Part shown: piece by piece, positions 12,601 through 20,504 of the stretch
Position numbering within the stretch: position 1 is the first letter of the stretch
How the letters are laid out: every line of letters starts with the position of its first letter
NCBI RefSeq assembly: GCF_028476545.1
Contig: NW_026732707.1
Location: 62,001-126,000 of the forward strand
Source of the DNA: Physella acuta
Lineage: Eukaryota > Mollusca > Gastropoda > Physidae
Direction of reading: 5' to 3'
DNA length: 64,000 bases
Translations under genes and position numbers: made by a program
The notes under the pieces: generated by a model
What the model was told of the DNA's origin: nothing
The model's database searches: none
Seen by the model: the letters and a program-made list of their open reading frames with translations, nothing else

Positions 12601-13910
12601 AATATTTCCATGAAAAGTGGAAGAAATGTGTATCAAATATATTTTATATTTTCTAATGAAAAAAATCTATGTTATCATTATATCATTGTGTGAGGGTTTT
12701 GTGGTGCTTAAGGTGGAAGTAGTTGTGTGAAGATCTAGAATGGCCAACTGTAGGAACAGGAGATTACTTTGTTCTTGTGGAAACTTGTTCTAAGGCATTG
12801 ATGTATTAATTGCATGATTGGTTTGTATTGAGAAGCATTGTGTACAAAGTTCTTCTATGTAGAAAGTTCTACTCTAAGCTTTCAGGATTTACTATGCTTA
12901 TTGTTTTTCAGATGATCAGTCAAAACCAGGAACGGTTTGTGCAAATGTTAAATGAACCTGATGATGGATCAGAGCAAGATGTAGGTCAAGGAGCTGGGGG
13001 CACAACCCCCCCACCTGGCTCTGGTTACATCTCTGTTACACCTGAAGAAAAGCAAGCTATTGACAGGGTTAGTTTTTTGCTTTGTTTTAGTTTTAGTCTT
13101 AATGGACAAGGCTGTTCATACCAAAAGTTTGTTTACTTTTACAATTTCTAAAAAAATTATAAACAAATCTTTAAAACTAAGCTAAAGAAACACATTTATA
13201 TTTTGTCACAACATTCACCTAATTGCTGCATGTCCAACCAATGTTTTCAGTCATCACATGGTATTCTTTACATTATTACTGAGTAATGTTACATTTTCAT
13301 TTTTATTTAAAAATGTTTATTTTTCCAACATCCATTGAAAAAAATCTCATGTTACCTATTTTAATTTTAAGGTTCATAAGTGACATAATTTCCTCCTTAC
13401 TAAAATGATTGGTTCTCTTATATCTTGCTTTGTGTTAGTTCATAATCAGTTTTTTTGTTTTAGCAATATCTTAAACCTCTCTCATTCAGTGTTTCTTCCA
13501 GACTTTTTTCTCCGGGGGGGCACTTGAAATCTTCGGGGGGGCGGTAAACTTTCTTCGGGGGGGCGGACACTGTTAAAAGTATATATTTTCTATATAAATG
13601 ATATAAATTTCATTTCGTTCGGGGGGGCGGTAAAAATTTTTCGGGGGGGCTTCGCCCCCCCGAAGAGATGCCTGGAAGAAACTCTGCTCTCATTACACTA
13701 ACTTTTTGTCTAACCTGCTCAAGCTTTTTCCCTTGATAAAGCTTGTGATAAAAACTTGACTTTTTTTGTTGTTGTTTTTTCCAGTTAAAAGCATTAGGGT
13801 TCTCGGAAGCCATGTGCATTCAAGCTTACTTCGCATGTGATAAGAATGAAGATTTAGCTGCTAACTTTTTATTGTCACAAAACTTTGATGATGATGAATT
13901 GCCTAGTTGA
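85..13910 (+). CDS. RAD23: RAD23 UV excision repair / proteasome shuttle protein, 3' six exons
   Basis: Six exons join in phase: 85-230, 5831-6050, 9063-9183, 12240-12367, 12912-13067, 13785-13910 (897 nt, 298 residues). Every junction has AG/GT borders. Visible order: Ala/Pro/Ser/Thr linker (residues 1-78), UBA1 (about 79-122, core [11 protein letters not shown]), acidic/Ser-rich linker, XPC-binding STI1-like domain (about 164-221, [16 protein letters not shown]), a Gly/Pro linker and the C-terminal UBA2 (about 245-297). RAD23 family members carry polyubiquitinated cargo to the proteasome and stabilise XPC in nucleotide excision repair, in nucleus and cytosol. The N-terminal ubiquitin-like domain is missing because the 5' exons lie before base 1; the family is about 350-410 residues. 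Invertebrates usually have one RAD23, so I do not choose between the vertebrate A and B names. The reading frame is intact, so the gene looks functional. Confidence 0.95.
294..492. repeat. Left arm of a ~200-bp imperfect inverted repeat
   Basis: Read on the - strand, this arm matches 2822-3003 over most of its length. Shared blocks include 'taatcagattggattaaat', 'cgattaagaggctaataac' and 'aaaaaggctgcctga'. The two arms bracket a hAT fossil and simple repeats inside the first visible RAD23 intron. Confidence 0.85.
511..2525 (-). mobile_element. hAT transposon fossil (GTF2IRD2/Charlie-like transposase)
   Basis: The left end opens with CAGGGGTCTCCAAACTTTTC and GGGCCGCAT. The right end has the matching, more worn GGCCGCATTCGGCCCG and AGACCCCT. 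On the - strand, transposase pieces lie in order: N part 2220-2495 ([18 protein letters not shown]), middle 875-1501 ([20 protein letters not shown]) and the C-terminal dimerisation region 623-856 ([18 protein letters not shown]). These resemble the hAT-derived GTF2IRD2/FAM200-type proteins. About 0.7 kb of unrelated AT-rich DNA (about 1530-2215) separates the N and middle parts, and the frame is interrupted, so it is inactive. The 8-bp target duplication is not clear. Confidence 0.75.
1530..2215. other. AT-rich insertion inside the hAT transposase
   Basis: It carries no coding signal. Its first part has a duplicated 'gtaacgacgctccca' (about 1549 and 1591) and GC-richer blocks; the rest is A/T-rich. 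A worn copy of transposase sequence near 1880-1901 resembles 1500-1530. I do not recognise the inserted DNA. Confidence 0.4.
2526..2795. repeat. TATA/GATA simple-repeat tract
   Basis: (TA)n broken by 'GTATATAGGTATATG' is followed by (GATA)n and (GACA)n runs. It begins directly at the right end of the hAT fossil. Confidence 0.9.
2822..3003. repeat. Right arm of the ~200-bp inverted repeat
   Basis: This is the reverse-complement partner of 294-492, about 85-90% alike by eye. With its partner it makes a foldback-like structure about 2.7 kb long. Confidence 0.85.
3004..3430. repeat. GATA/TA simple-repeat tract
   Basis: (GATA)n and (TA)n of several kinds, ending with about 70 bp of pure TA near 3310-3382. 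Confidence 0.9.
3440..3640 (-). repeat. Dispersed repeat fragment, also found near 48930-49400
   Basis: Read on the - strand, it shares the pattern 'gggtgctcgaggacaccctggttttgatttagtgaac' in pieces, then 'cactatagtaaccc' and a 'ttctttttaaa' block, with the diverged units at 48930-49400. Both loci abut long (TA)n tracts. Confidence 0.55.
3641..3690. repeat. (TA)n microsatellite
   Basis: Pure TA run directly touching the left terminus of the Ginger-like element. Confidence 0.95.
3691..5724 (-). mobile_element. Ginger-like (integrase/KRBA2-type) DNA element fossil
   Basis: The ends are inverted: TTACGGTCAAAGCC at 3691 and GGCTTTGACTGTAA ending at 5724. On the - strand, 4425-5042 encodes an integrase catalytic-core segment ([23 protein letters not shown]) and the C-terminal part typical of KRBA2/Ginger proteins ([19 protein letters not shown]), with a Cys-rich tail near 4430-4550. 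GGCCAGT/GGCCGG motifs recur inside both ends. Both flanks are (TA)n, so a target duplication cannot be read. The upstream half of the integrase is not visible and the element is broken in a few places. This is a fossil. Confidence 0.75.
5725..5800. repeat. (TA)n/(TAAA)n microsatellite
   Basis: Simple repeat between the Ginger-like element and the UBA1 exon, 30-100 bp upstream of the splice acceptor at 5830. Confidence 0.9.
5831..6050 (+). CDS. RAD23: RAD23 exon: UBA1 domain
   Basis: The acceptor TTTCTTCTAG ends at 5830 and the donor GTAATT starts at 6051. The second half is an unmistakable RAD23 UBA1 ([18 protein letters not shown], then the [17 protein letters not shown] core), the three-helix bundle that binds ubiquitin. 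It ends in phase 0. Confidence 0.95.
6160..7255. mobile_element. Non-autonomous 'tctggaaa' TIR transposon, copy 1 (worn)
   Basis: It matches 10072-11885 collinearly: the 'agtctggaatttagaaaagtg' opening, a shared 'gttaggctctcga' block, 'ggcaggcagtcataacaaa', a 'cccacccctccatgt' block and the 'aagtctggaatttcatttt' close. The termini are worn and no coding sequence is seen. It lacks the MITE that splits copy 2, so it shows the empty site. Confidence 0.7.
7256..9062. other. RAD23 intron sequence, no further feature
   Basis: AT-rich intronic DNA with G-homopolymers at about 8160-8175 and 8320-8334. No coding region or repeat family is recognised apart from a partial 'tctatagacatgtcatttaat' direct repeat near 7270 and 7335. 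Confidence 0.5.
9063..9183 (+). CDS. RAD23: RAD23 exon: linker after UBA1
   Basis: The acceptor TTATTTGTAG ends at 9062 and the donor GTAGGT starts at 9184. It continues UBA1 with GIPHGADEG (compare GIPGD in other RAD23 proteins), followed by a Ser/Asn/Thr-rich linker. It ends in phase 1. Confidence 0.9.
9246..9525. repeat. 35-bp minisatellite, 8 copies
   Basis: The unit is 'caattcatctttccctgtca' followed by 'gatgtggtagatttg'. Copies start every 35 bp (9246, 9281, 9316 and so on) and differ by a few substitutions. It lies in the RAD23 intron just after the exon ending at 9183. Confidence 0.95.
9633..10055. repeat. 45/48-bp minisatellite, about 9 copies
   Basis: Units begin 'attgtcatgggtttgacac'. 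Two length forms alternate and differ by one ATG triplet (GTATGATGAAG versus GTATGAAG). Because 45 and 48 are multiples of three, all frames stay open over the array. I treat it as non-coding because it has no splice or family support. Confidence 0.95.
10072..11885. mobile_element. Non-autonomous TIR transposon 'tctggaaa', copy 2 (complete ends)
   Basis: The element runs from CAGGGTTCGTAC at 10072 to GTACGAACCCTG ending at 11885, flanked by a direct repeat CTTATT (10066-10071 and 11886-11891) that looks like a target duplication. Just inside both ends are repeats of AGTCTGGAAAA. No transposase is present. It carries an inner MITE at about 10603-11032. The superfamily is not certain. Confidence 0.8.
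10603..11032. mobile_element. MITE of the 'GTCATCCATAAATGACGTCAC' family nested in the TIR transposon
   Basis: The left end reads GGCGTCATCCATTTATGAC and the right end, inverted, GGGGTCATCCTTTATGACG. A second inner end (TTGTCCATAAATGACGTCAC, near 10808) suggests nesting or a partial duplication. The same termini occur at 17730-18138 and 28873-29311. Confidence 0.65.
12240..12367 (+). CDS. RAD23: RAD23 exon: XPC-binding domain, first part
   Basis: The acceptor CTTTCAG ends at 12239 and the donor GTAGAA starts at 12368. It encodes [19 protein letters not shown] and the [14 protein letters not shown] helix, the STI1-like XPC-binding fold typical of RAD23. It ends in phase 0. Confidence 0.95.
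12912..13067 (+). CDS. RAD23: RAD23 exon: XPC-binding domain end and pre-UBA2 linker
   Basis: The acceptor TTTTTCAG ends at 12911 and the donor GTTAGT starts at 13068. It encodes [16 protein letters not shown], closing the XPC-binding domain, then an Asp/Gly/Pro linker and the start of UBA2 ([11 protein letters not shown]). Confidence 0.95.
13487..13686. mobile_element. 200-bp hAT MITE with 8-bp target duplication
   Basis: The termini CAGTGTTTCTTCCAGAC and, inverted, CAGAGTTTCTTCCAGGC are flanked by a perfect 8-bp direct repeat CTCTCATT (13479-13486 and 13687-13694), the hAT signature. The inside has several (G)7 runs and no gene. A related copy in the opposite orientation lies at 63338-63540. 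It sits in the last RAD23 intron. Confidence 0.88.
13785..13910 (+). CDS. RAD23: RAD23 terminal exon: UBA2 and stop
   Basis: The acceptor TTTTTTCCAG ends at 13784. It encodes [20 protein letters not shown] and then [21 protein letters not shown] with a TGA at 13908-13910. UBA2 protects RAD23 from its own degradation. A hAT MITE sits only about 100 bp upstream of this acceptor. Confidence 0.95.
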   Translation, partial: LKALGFSEAMCIQAYFACDKNEDLAANFLLSQNFDDDELPS

Positions 13911-15150
13911 TTTCCTTTCCTGGAAAATAAAACAATTGCTCCTACATTGGCATTTAGAAAGAAAAAAAATTCTTATGTGATGATGTCATTGGAATGTTAT
14001 TTGGTTTTTTTTTAATTGACTCAACTTATTGAATTTTTGTTTAAATACTTGCCAAACTCTATTATAATAAATGTCCATACAAGTTTTTAAAACTCATCTT
14101 TTAGTTCTGGTGTTTTATTGACTTTTACAGCTAATGAGGAGAGTGGACTCATGGGATGAAATTTTTCTACTCATGTTCATTATCTTCTATAAAAAATATA
14201 GTTGCAATTAAATTTGAATAGTCACTTACTTTATCAATGTGTCTAATTGATCTTCTTGTAAGATTTTCACCTTAAAAGCTGATGGGTGAAAGTGTATTTG
14301 ATAATGTTATTCATTTAAAAGCTGAGTTTGTTTGAATTAAATTCTTGTTCATACCTGTTCTGTTGGCTTAACTTGATGAATGTGTACAAATGTTGATAGC
14401 TGCCTTTGATTGAGTCTTTGACAATGTGTCTTTATTAAGACTAGTTTCAGTATTGTCATCACTTCATCAAGCCATTCCATTTTTTCATTTGAATTCAACA
14501 CTAGGACACTTACATTGACATTATGAAATCAGCATTCAAAATGTGTACTGATTTCTTGCACAGTTGGATAATTTATATGTTAATTGATTATCTGAAGCAG
14601 ATTTCAATAACTTAATAGATGAACCCATTTTCAGCATGGTTGTTTGTGTGTATTTGTCTTATGCTTGAGTTCTGGATTTTTTTCCTTGGATTGACACCAA
14701 CTTGCCTGTCCCTTGTTTGCTAGTGCTACTATGCTCTGCTCAACAGCAGAACTGTGCTGCTGATGGCTCTTCAGTTTTCCTCTTGCTTTAAATGCCATAA
14801 TAATAATACAAAAACAGAAAGGCTTCAATGACTTTGTTTTTATTTATCTGTTCACATTTTTGCGCCAAAAAATGTCTGATTTAGTTATAAAAATGAATAA
14901 ATTTATGACTCTAGCAAATTTTATGTAATACTTAATACTAGTAAAACAGATGGACCTGAGAAAAGCAGTACCACACATTTTATTAAATGGATTTCACCAC
15001 CAAAAAAAGCAATGCATTTTGTCAAAGTGTAGTAAGCACTTCTGATGTTCAGTGACTGTGGCATTGACACTTCTGATGTTCACTTGTAGTATTGTAGATT
15101 TTTACCCCAGAAACCTTCACTTGAGTATTCTCAATACCTAAAGAAATTTG
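13911..15150 (+). other. RAD23 3' UTR and flank
   Basis: There is no open frame of note. AATAAA hexamers lie at 13926-13931 and 14066-14071, the second followed by T/TG-rich sequence, so the mRNA probably ends within the first few hundred bases. A direct 'acttctgatgtt' repeat occurs near 15038 and 15068. I see no repeat family matching the rest of the window. Confidence 0.5.
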
Positions 15151-15153
15151 ATG

Positions 15154-15157
<4 letters not shown>

Positions 15158-15195
<38 letters not shown>
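15158..15195. repeat. (TA)n microsatellite
   Basis: Short TA run followed by AATAAAGCTTTATTTA, itself a small palindrome. Confidence 0.95.
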
Positions 15196-15198
<3 letters not shown>

Positions 15199-15501
15199 AA
15201 GCTTTATTTACATAAACATCAAGCCATAAACGGCGATGTATGACATTAGAAAACAGACAAACTACTGATGACCAAATATACTGTGTAGAACCGTAGTACA
15301 CAGAAAAACTAGCACAAATGTAAATACTAATAGGTTACATCACTTGGAAATACTACGTGTAGGCTACGGTGAACGGAAAAAAGTCAATTTTTGCTATGAA
15401 AAAAAGTCACAACGGAAAAATTTTATCTGAAAAAAGTCACAAAAATCTCTACAGAAATATTTTGATTTATTTGTTGAAAATTATAAAATTTTGTATGTTT
15501 A

Positions 15502-16146
15502 TTACAAGCTTTTATTTAACTCACTTCCTCTGTCTGTCTGTCTAGACGGAAACGCAGGAGTGAAAATTCGGACAGTTCTACTTGACCGATACGATTCACA
15601 GTTGGCACGTGGGTCAAGACATGAAGACAATGCAATCTGAAACTAAATTTGACTTAATTGGATGCCTAATTAATTTTTTATGAATTAATTAAAATTTGGA
15701 CCGAATTAGTAGGCATGTCTAGCCAACCACACCACACGCGTCATCACCTTCAATAGCTGCGCCATCACGTAATGGCTGCGTTCAAAAACCATTGCGCGCC
15801 TACTGAACGTGATGTTCAGTAGGCGCGCAATGGTTTTTAGTCATGTAACTCTATTGTAAATAAAACATGTAAAGTACTGAAAAAAAATTCATAAAAAACG
15901 TTTTAATAACAAGCTTTTATGTAATGATGCACTAAAAAGTAGAAAATAAATTATAGACTACTATTTAAATAACTATAAAGAAAAGCGTGGGTGTCTTCCT
16001 TAACATTAGTAAAGGTATCCAATAGATACTAAAATGACCCACGCTTTTCTTTATAGTTATTTAAATAGTAGTCTATAATTTTTCTACTTTTTAGTGCATC
16101 ATTACATAAAAGCTTGTTATTAAAACGTTTTTTATGAATTTTTTTT
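15502..16146 (-). mobile_element. 649-bp double-hairpin repeat, inverted copy
   Basis: This copy has the opposite orientation to the tandem array at 18392-20350. It starts TTACAAGCTTTTATTTAAC. It has a small perfect hairpin (about 15785-15840; arms of 25 bases with core TTGCGCGCCTACTGAAC) and a large palindrome (about 15889-16146; arms of about 105-110 bases beginning TTCATAAAAAACGTTTTAAT). There is no coding region. It has no obvious target duplication and is probably a non-autonomous foldback-like mobile element. Confidence 0.8.
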
Positions 16147-17265
16147 GTTGTGGGTTGTATACCATTGACGTTAAAAGCATTATGATTTATGTGAACGGCT
16201 GGAGCGTTGTAATTATTATTATTTGTAACTTAGAAGGCGAATGTATCGTTCCGTTTCATGTCGTAAACTGTTCGTACTTTTTAGTTGTGTAGTCCCGTAT
16301 TATGGCGCCGCTGTGTTACTGTTTGTCACTGTCTACGGCTAGTTTGTATATATTTTGTCTAGATTGTTGTCACTGTTTATATTGTCTTTTTGTAAAATTC
16401 TGTCGTATGTTTCGTGGCGTTTTGTTTGTTAACCGTGAGTTAGGAACTATTTGTTTACGTGTAGTGTGCGAGGTGTGTGAAAGTCAGTTCCGTGAGGGAA
16501 GGTAGAAGTAGAACACATTTGAATTTTGATGCGGAGAACGGAAGAAGGGAGGTTGCTGTGTGTCAGAGCCTGCACCATCCGTTGCATGTAAAATTGTAAG
16601 GTTGAGGCAGCACCATCAAATTGTCAAAGTTTAGTGAATTTGTTCCTTGTAGCCTGGACGTAGACTGAAATTGGGTGTTTTTAGTCGTGTTTTGTCCCGT
16701 TGTGTTTTGTTTAGTCGTGTTTGGTGAATATTGTTTTGTATATCTTTTGTTTATCTTTTATCTAGGGGGTGTGGGGAAATTGCGAAATGGCGAGGCGGGA
16801 AAATGCAAGAAGGGCGCGAAAACGGTCGGTCACGTGACTTTTTGTCTCGCATTTTACCACAACCCGATACTTACGCTGGGTGGTGTTTAAATGCGAAGAT
16901 TTCTGCGAAAAATTTAACGCACCCGATTTTCAGTGGTATTTGGTCCAGACTTCAAAGACGTTTCGTTTACATTGTTAAAACTTCCTATTTTTCCGTCGCT
17001 AGACATAGTGAGGATTTGTCAACTCCCCCCCCCCCCCCCCCCCCCCATCTTTTGTGTCGACTTAGAATACCACCTTGTTCGAAACCGACGGAAGTACCGC
17101 CGACGATAGATCAACTTCTGTCTTTTGTGAGGAACGCCCAGGTCGCCTGATTTACCGTCTTTGAAGATCACCGGATCCGCTGCCGCCGCAAACATATTTT
17201 CTATTGTTGCATAGAAATTTTGTGTTATAGCTGCCGCCTACGATTTTTTTCTAGCTTTTTTTACC
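16147..17265. other. Upstream region of the MULE gene, no protein recognised
   Basis: The base composition is GC-richer and T/G-rich on the + strand (TTTTGTTTAGTCGTG types), with a C-homopolymer at about 17025-17046. Short open frames (16302-16505, 16731-17150) show no family signal. It could be the terminal or promoter part of the MULE element, given the TATA box that follows. Confidence 0.35.
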
Positions 17266-17276
17266 ATATAAATATA
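17266..17276 (+). promoter_or_regulatory. Candidate TATA box of the MULE gene
   Basis: ATATAAATATA lies about 45 bp upstream of an AG/GTAAG donor (17321/17322). A short 5' untranslated exon between them would splice to the acceptor at 18287. Inferred only. Confidence 0.4.
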
Positions 17277-17729
17277 AGCACAAGGAAATGCCTACATCAT
17301 TTGGATACAACTATTCTTGAGGTAAGAACTACTTACTGTGTGTTTTCCCTTCCAATGTTCCTTTTCACTAATTTCCTATAAATGTTATATTATTATTTAT
17401 TAATTAATTGTAAATAGGCCTATATATAAAAATGTATTATTTCCATAAATAAGTCAGAAAAAATAACCTCAAATTAAGTATGCGATTACTGCTCTATGTG
17501 AAGGTGAGGACTAGATTAACCCTCCCTTATGTGTTGCTTATCCTAAGCATTTATGAACTCTCAATGCCCCCAGTTTTTTTCTCTTACTTGCTGTTTGGGG
17601 AAAAAATAAAGTGACGTCACCGATATTATCAGTTGCTTGTGCTATGCCGAAAGCTATGGGCCTACTTCAAATATTTTTAAAACCAATTTGAACTTATCTG
17701 AATTTTTTGTTTTGGTGGTGGTGTTATTT

Positions 17730-18138
17730 GGGGTCTTCCATAAATGACGTCACACTCGTAGGGGGGAAGGGGGGTCTGTAATTTTATGACGAAGTGTGAT
17801 GAGGGGGGGGGGGGGGGTAGATGTTGTTAAGTCACACTATAAAAAAGCAATGTTAGAAAAAGAATTGTAGACGTTTTTTTTGCGTTTTAGAAAACTGTTT
17901 TGATAAGTTGTAATAGGAATTTATTAAAATACTATATTTCGATCGAAATTAGACAAGATTTTGGGAAAATATCGATGTTTTAAAAAATTCAACTGCAATT
18001 TTGAGAGGGGTTGTCGGCTGAGGTGTCATTTTAGTGGGGGGAGGGGGGTCAGGATTTTTGTGATGATGTGTGACGGATGTGGGGGGGGGGGGGGTAAAAA
18101 ATCGTCAAAAAAGCGTGACGTCATTTATAGATTACCCC
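17730..18138. mobile_element. 409-bp MITE, 'CCATAAATGACGTCAC' family
   Basis: The ends are inverted: GGGGTCTTCCATAAATGACG and, read back, GGGGTAATCTATAAATGACG. TTT flanks both ends. G-homopolymers lie inside at about 17804-17818 and 18081-18094. It sits in the inferred first intron of the MULE gene. Confidence 0.75.
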
Positions 18139-18391
18139 TTTTAGCTATTAAATGGTAGTTTTGTCGATAGCGGACCTTATTCAGATTATCTACAGACGCA
18201 CTTTTTTTTTCATTCTGTTCATATTCGTGTTCTGTGTTAGCACAGATATAAATTAACATCAGTAACTTAGTTTATCTTTTTCCTCAGAAAAATGGAAGAG
18301 TTATTTAACTCATTACCTGTTGACTTTTTGTTAAGACATAAACCCCCAAGTGGAACCACCTATATTTATACGTGGACAGAAGATAAAAAAA

Positions 18392-20350
18392 TTCATTAAA
18401 AACGTTTTAATAACAAGCTTTTATGTAATGATGCACTAAAAAGTAGAAAATAAATTATAGACTACTATTTAAATAACTATAAAGAAAAGCGTGGGTCACT
18501 TTAGTATCTATTGGATACCTTTACTAATGTTAAGGAAGACACCCACGCTTTTCTTTATAGTTATTTAAATAGTAGTCTATAATTTATTTTCTACTTTTTA
18601 GTGCATCATTACATAAAAGCTTGTTATTAAAACGTTTTTTATGAATTTTTGTTTCAGTACTTTACATGCTTTATTTACAATAGAGTTACATGACTAAAAA
18701 CCATTGCGCGCCTACTGAACATCACGTTCAGTAGGCGCGCAATGGTTTTTGAACGCAGCCATTACGTGATGGCGCAGCTATTGAAGGTGATGACGCGTGT
18801 GGTGTGGTTGGCTAGACATGCCTACTAATTCGGTCCAAATTTTAATTAATTCATAAAAAATTAATTAGGCATCCAATTAAGTCAAATTTAGTTTCAGATT
18901 GCATTGTCTTCATGTCTTGACCCACGTGCCAAGTGTGAATCGTATCGGTCAAGTAGAAGTTTCCGAATTTTCACTCCTGCGTTTCCGTCTAGACAGACTG
19001 ACAACAGAGGAAGTGAGTTAAATAAAAGCTTGTAAAAAAATTCATAAAAAACGTTTTAATAACAAGCTTTTATGTAATGATGCACTAAAAAGTAGAAAAT
19101 AAATTATAGACTACTATTTAAATAACTATAAAGAAAAGCGTGGGTCACTTTAGTATCTATTGGATACCTTTACTAATGTTAAGGAAGACACCCACGCTTT
19201 TCTTTATAGTTATTTAAATAGTAGTCTATAATTTATTTTCTACTTTTTAGTGCATCATTACATAAAAGCTTGTTATTAAAACGTTTTTTATGAATTTTTG
19301 TTTTAGTACTTTACATGCTTTATTTACAATAGAGTTACATGACTAAAAACCATTGCGCGCCTACTGAACATCACGTTCAGTAGGCGCGCAATGGTTTTTG
19401 AACGCAGCCATTACGTGATGGCGCAGCTATTGAAGGTGATGACGCGTGTGGTGTGGTTGGCTAGACATGCCTACTAATTCGGTCCAAATTTTAATTAATT
19501 AATAAAAAATTAATTAGGCATCCAATTAAGTCAAATTTAGTTTCAGATTGCATTGTCTTCATGTCTTGACCCACGTGCCAAGTGTGAATCGTATCGGTCA
19601 AGTAGAAGTTTCCGAATTTTCACTCCTGCGTTTCCGTCTAGACAGACTGACGACAGAGGAAGTGAGTTAAATAAAAGCTTGTAAAAAAATTCATAAAAAA
19701 CGTTTTAATAACAAGCTTTTATGTAATGATGCACTAAAAAGTAGAAAATAAATTATAGACTACTATTTAAATAACTATAAAGAAAAGCGTGGGTCACTTT
19801 AGTATCTATTGGATACCTTTACTAATGTTAAGGAAGACACCAACGCTTTTCTTTATAGTTATTTAAATAGTAGTCTATAATTTATTTTCTACTTTTTAGT
19901 GCATCATTACATAAAAGCTTGTTATTAAAACGTTTTTTATGAATTTTTTTTTCAGTACTTTACATGTTTTATTTACAATAGAGTTACATGACTAAAAACC
20001 ATTGCGCGCCTACTGAACATCACGTTCAGTAGGCGCGCAATGGTTTTTGAACGCAGCCATTACGTGATGGCGCAGCTATTGAAGGTGATGACGCGTGTGG
20101 TGTGGTTGGCTAGACATGCCTACTAATTCGGTCCAAATTTTAATTAATTCATAAAAAATTAATTAGGCATCCAATTAAGTCAAATTTAGTTTCAGATTGC
20201 ATTGTCTTCATGTCTTGACCCACGTGCCAAGTGTGAATCGTATCGGTCAAGTAGAAGTTTCCGAATTTTCACTCCTGCGTTTCTATCTAGACAGACAGAC
20301 TGTCGACTGTCGACTGACGACAGAGGAAGCGAGTTAAATAAAAGCTTGTA
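18392..20350 (+). mobile_element. Tandem array of three 649-bp double-hairpin units
   Basis: Units start at 18392, 19041 and 19690 (TTCATAAAAAACG phase), so the period is exactly 649 bp, and they are nearly identical. Each has a large palindrome (arms of about 120 bases, loop around ATCTATTGGATACC) and then a small hairpin with TTGCGCGCCTACTGAAC arms. It also has a block ending in GTTAAATAAAAGCTTGTAA. The flanks are GAAGATAAAA before and TAAAAACAAAG after, so 'TAAAA' may be the target duplication. It sits inside the first coding exon of the MULE gene, nine bases before that exon's donor. Confidence 0.88.
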
Positions 20351-20504
20351 AAAACAAAGGTGAGCAATCTATGTATTAAATCCCAGACAACATTCATTCA
20401 TGACGTCCAAAATAGAACACCTACTCCTCCATTTCACACACCCGTGTATCAAATTAACTTACCTATTTGTCGTATCTAACTTATAAATTTCTTGTAATTG
20501 TCAG

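Noticed and set aside
16302-17150. Short open frames upstream of the MULE gene
   Set aside because: No recognisable domain, low-complexity reading and overlapping frames.
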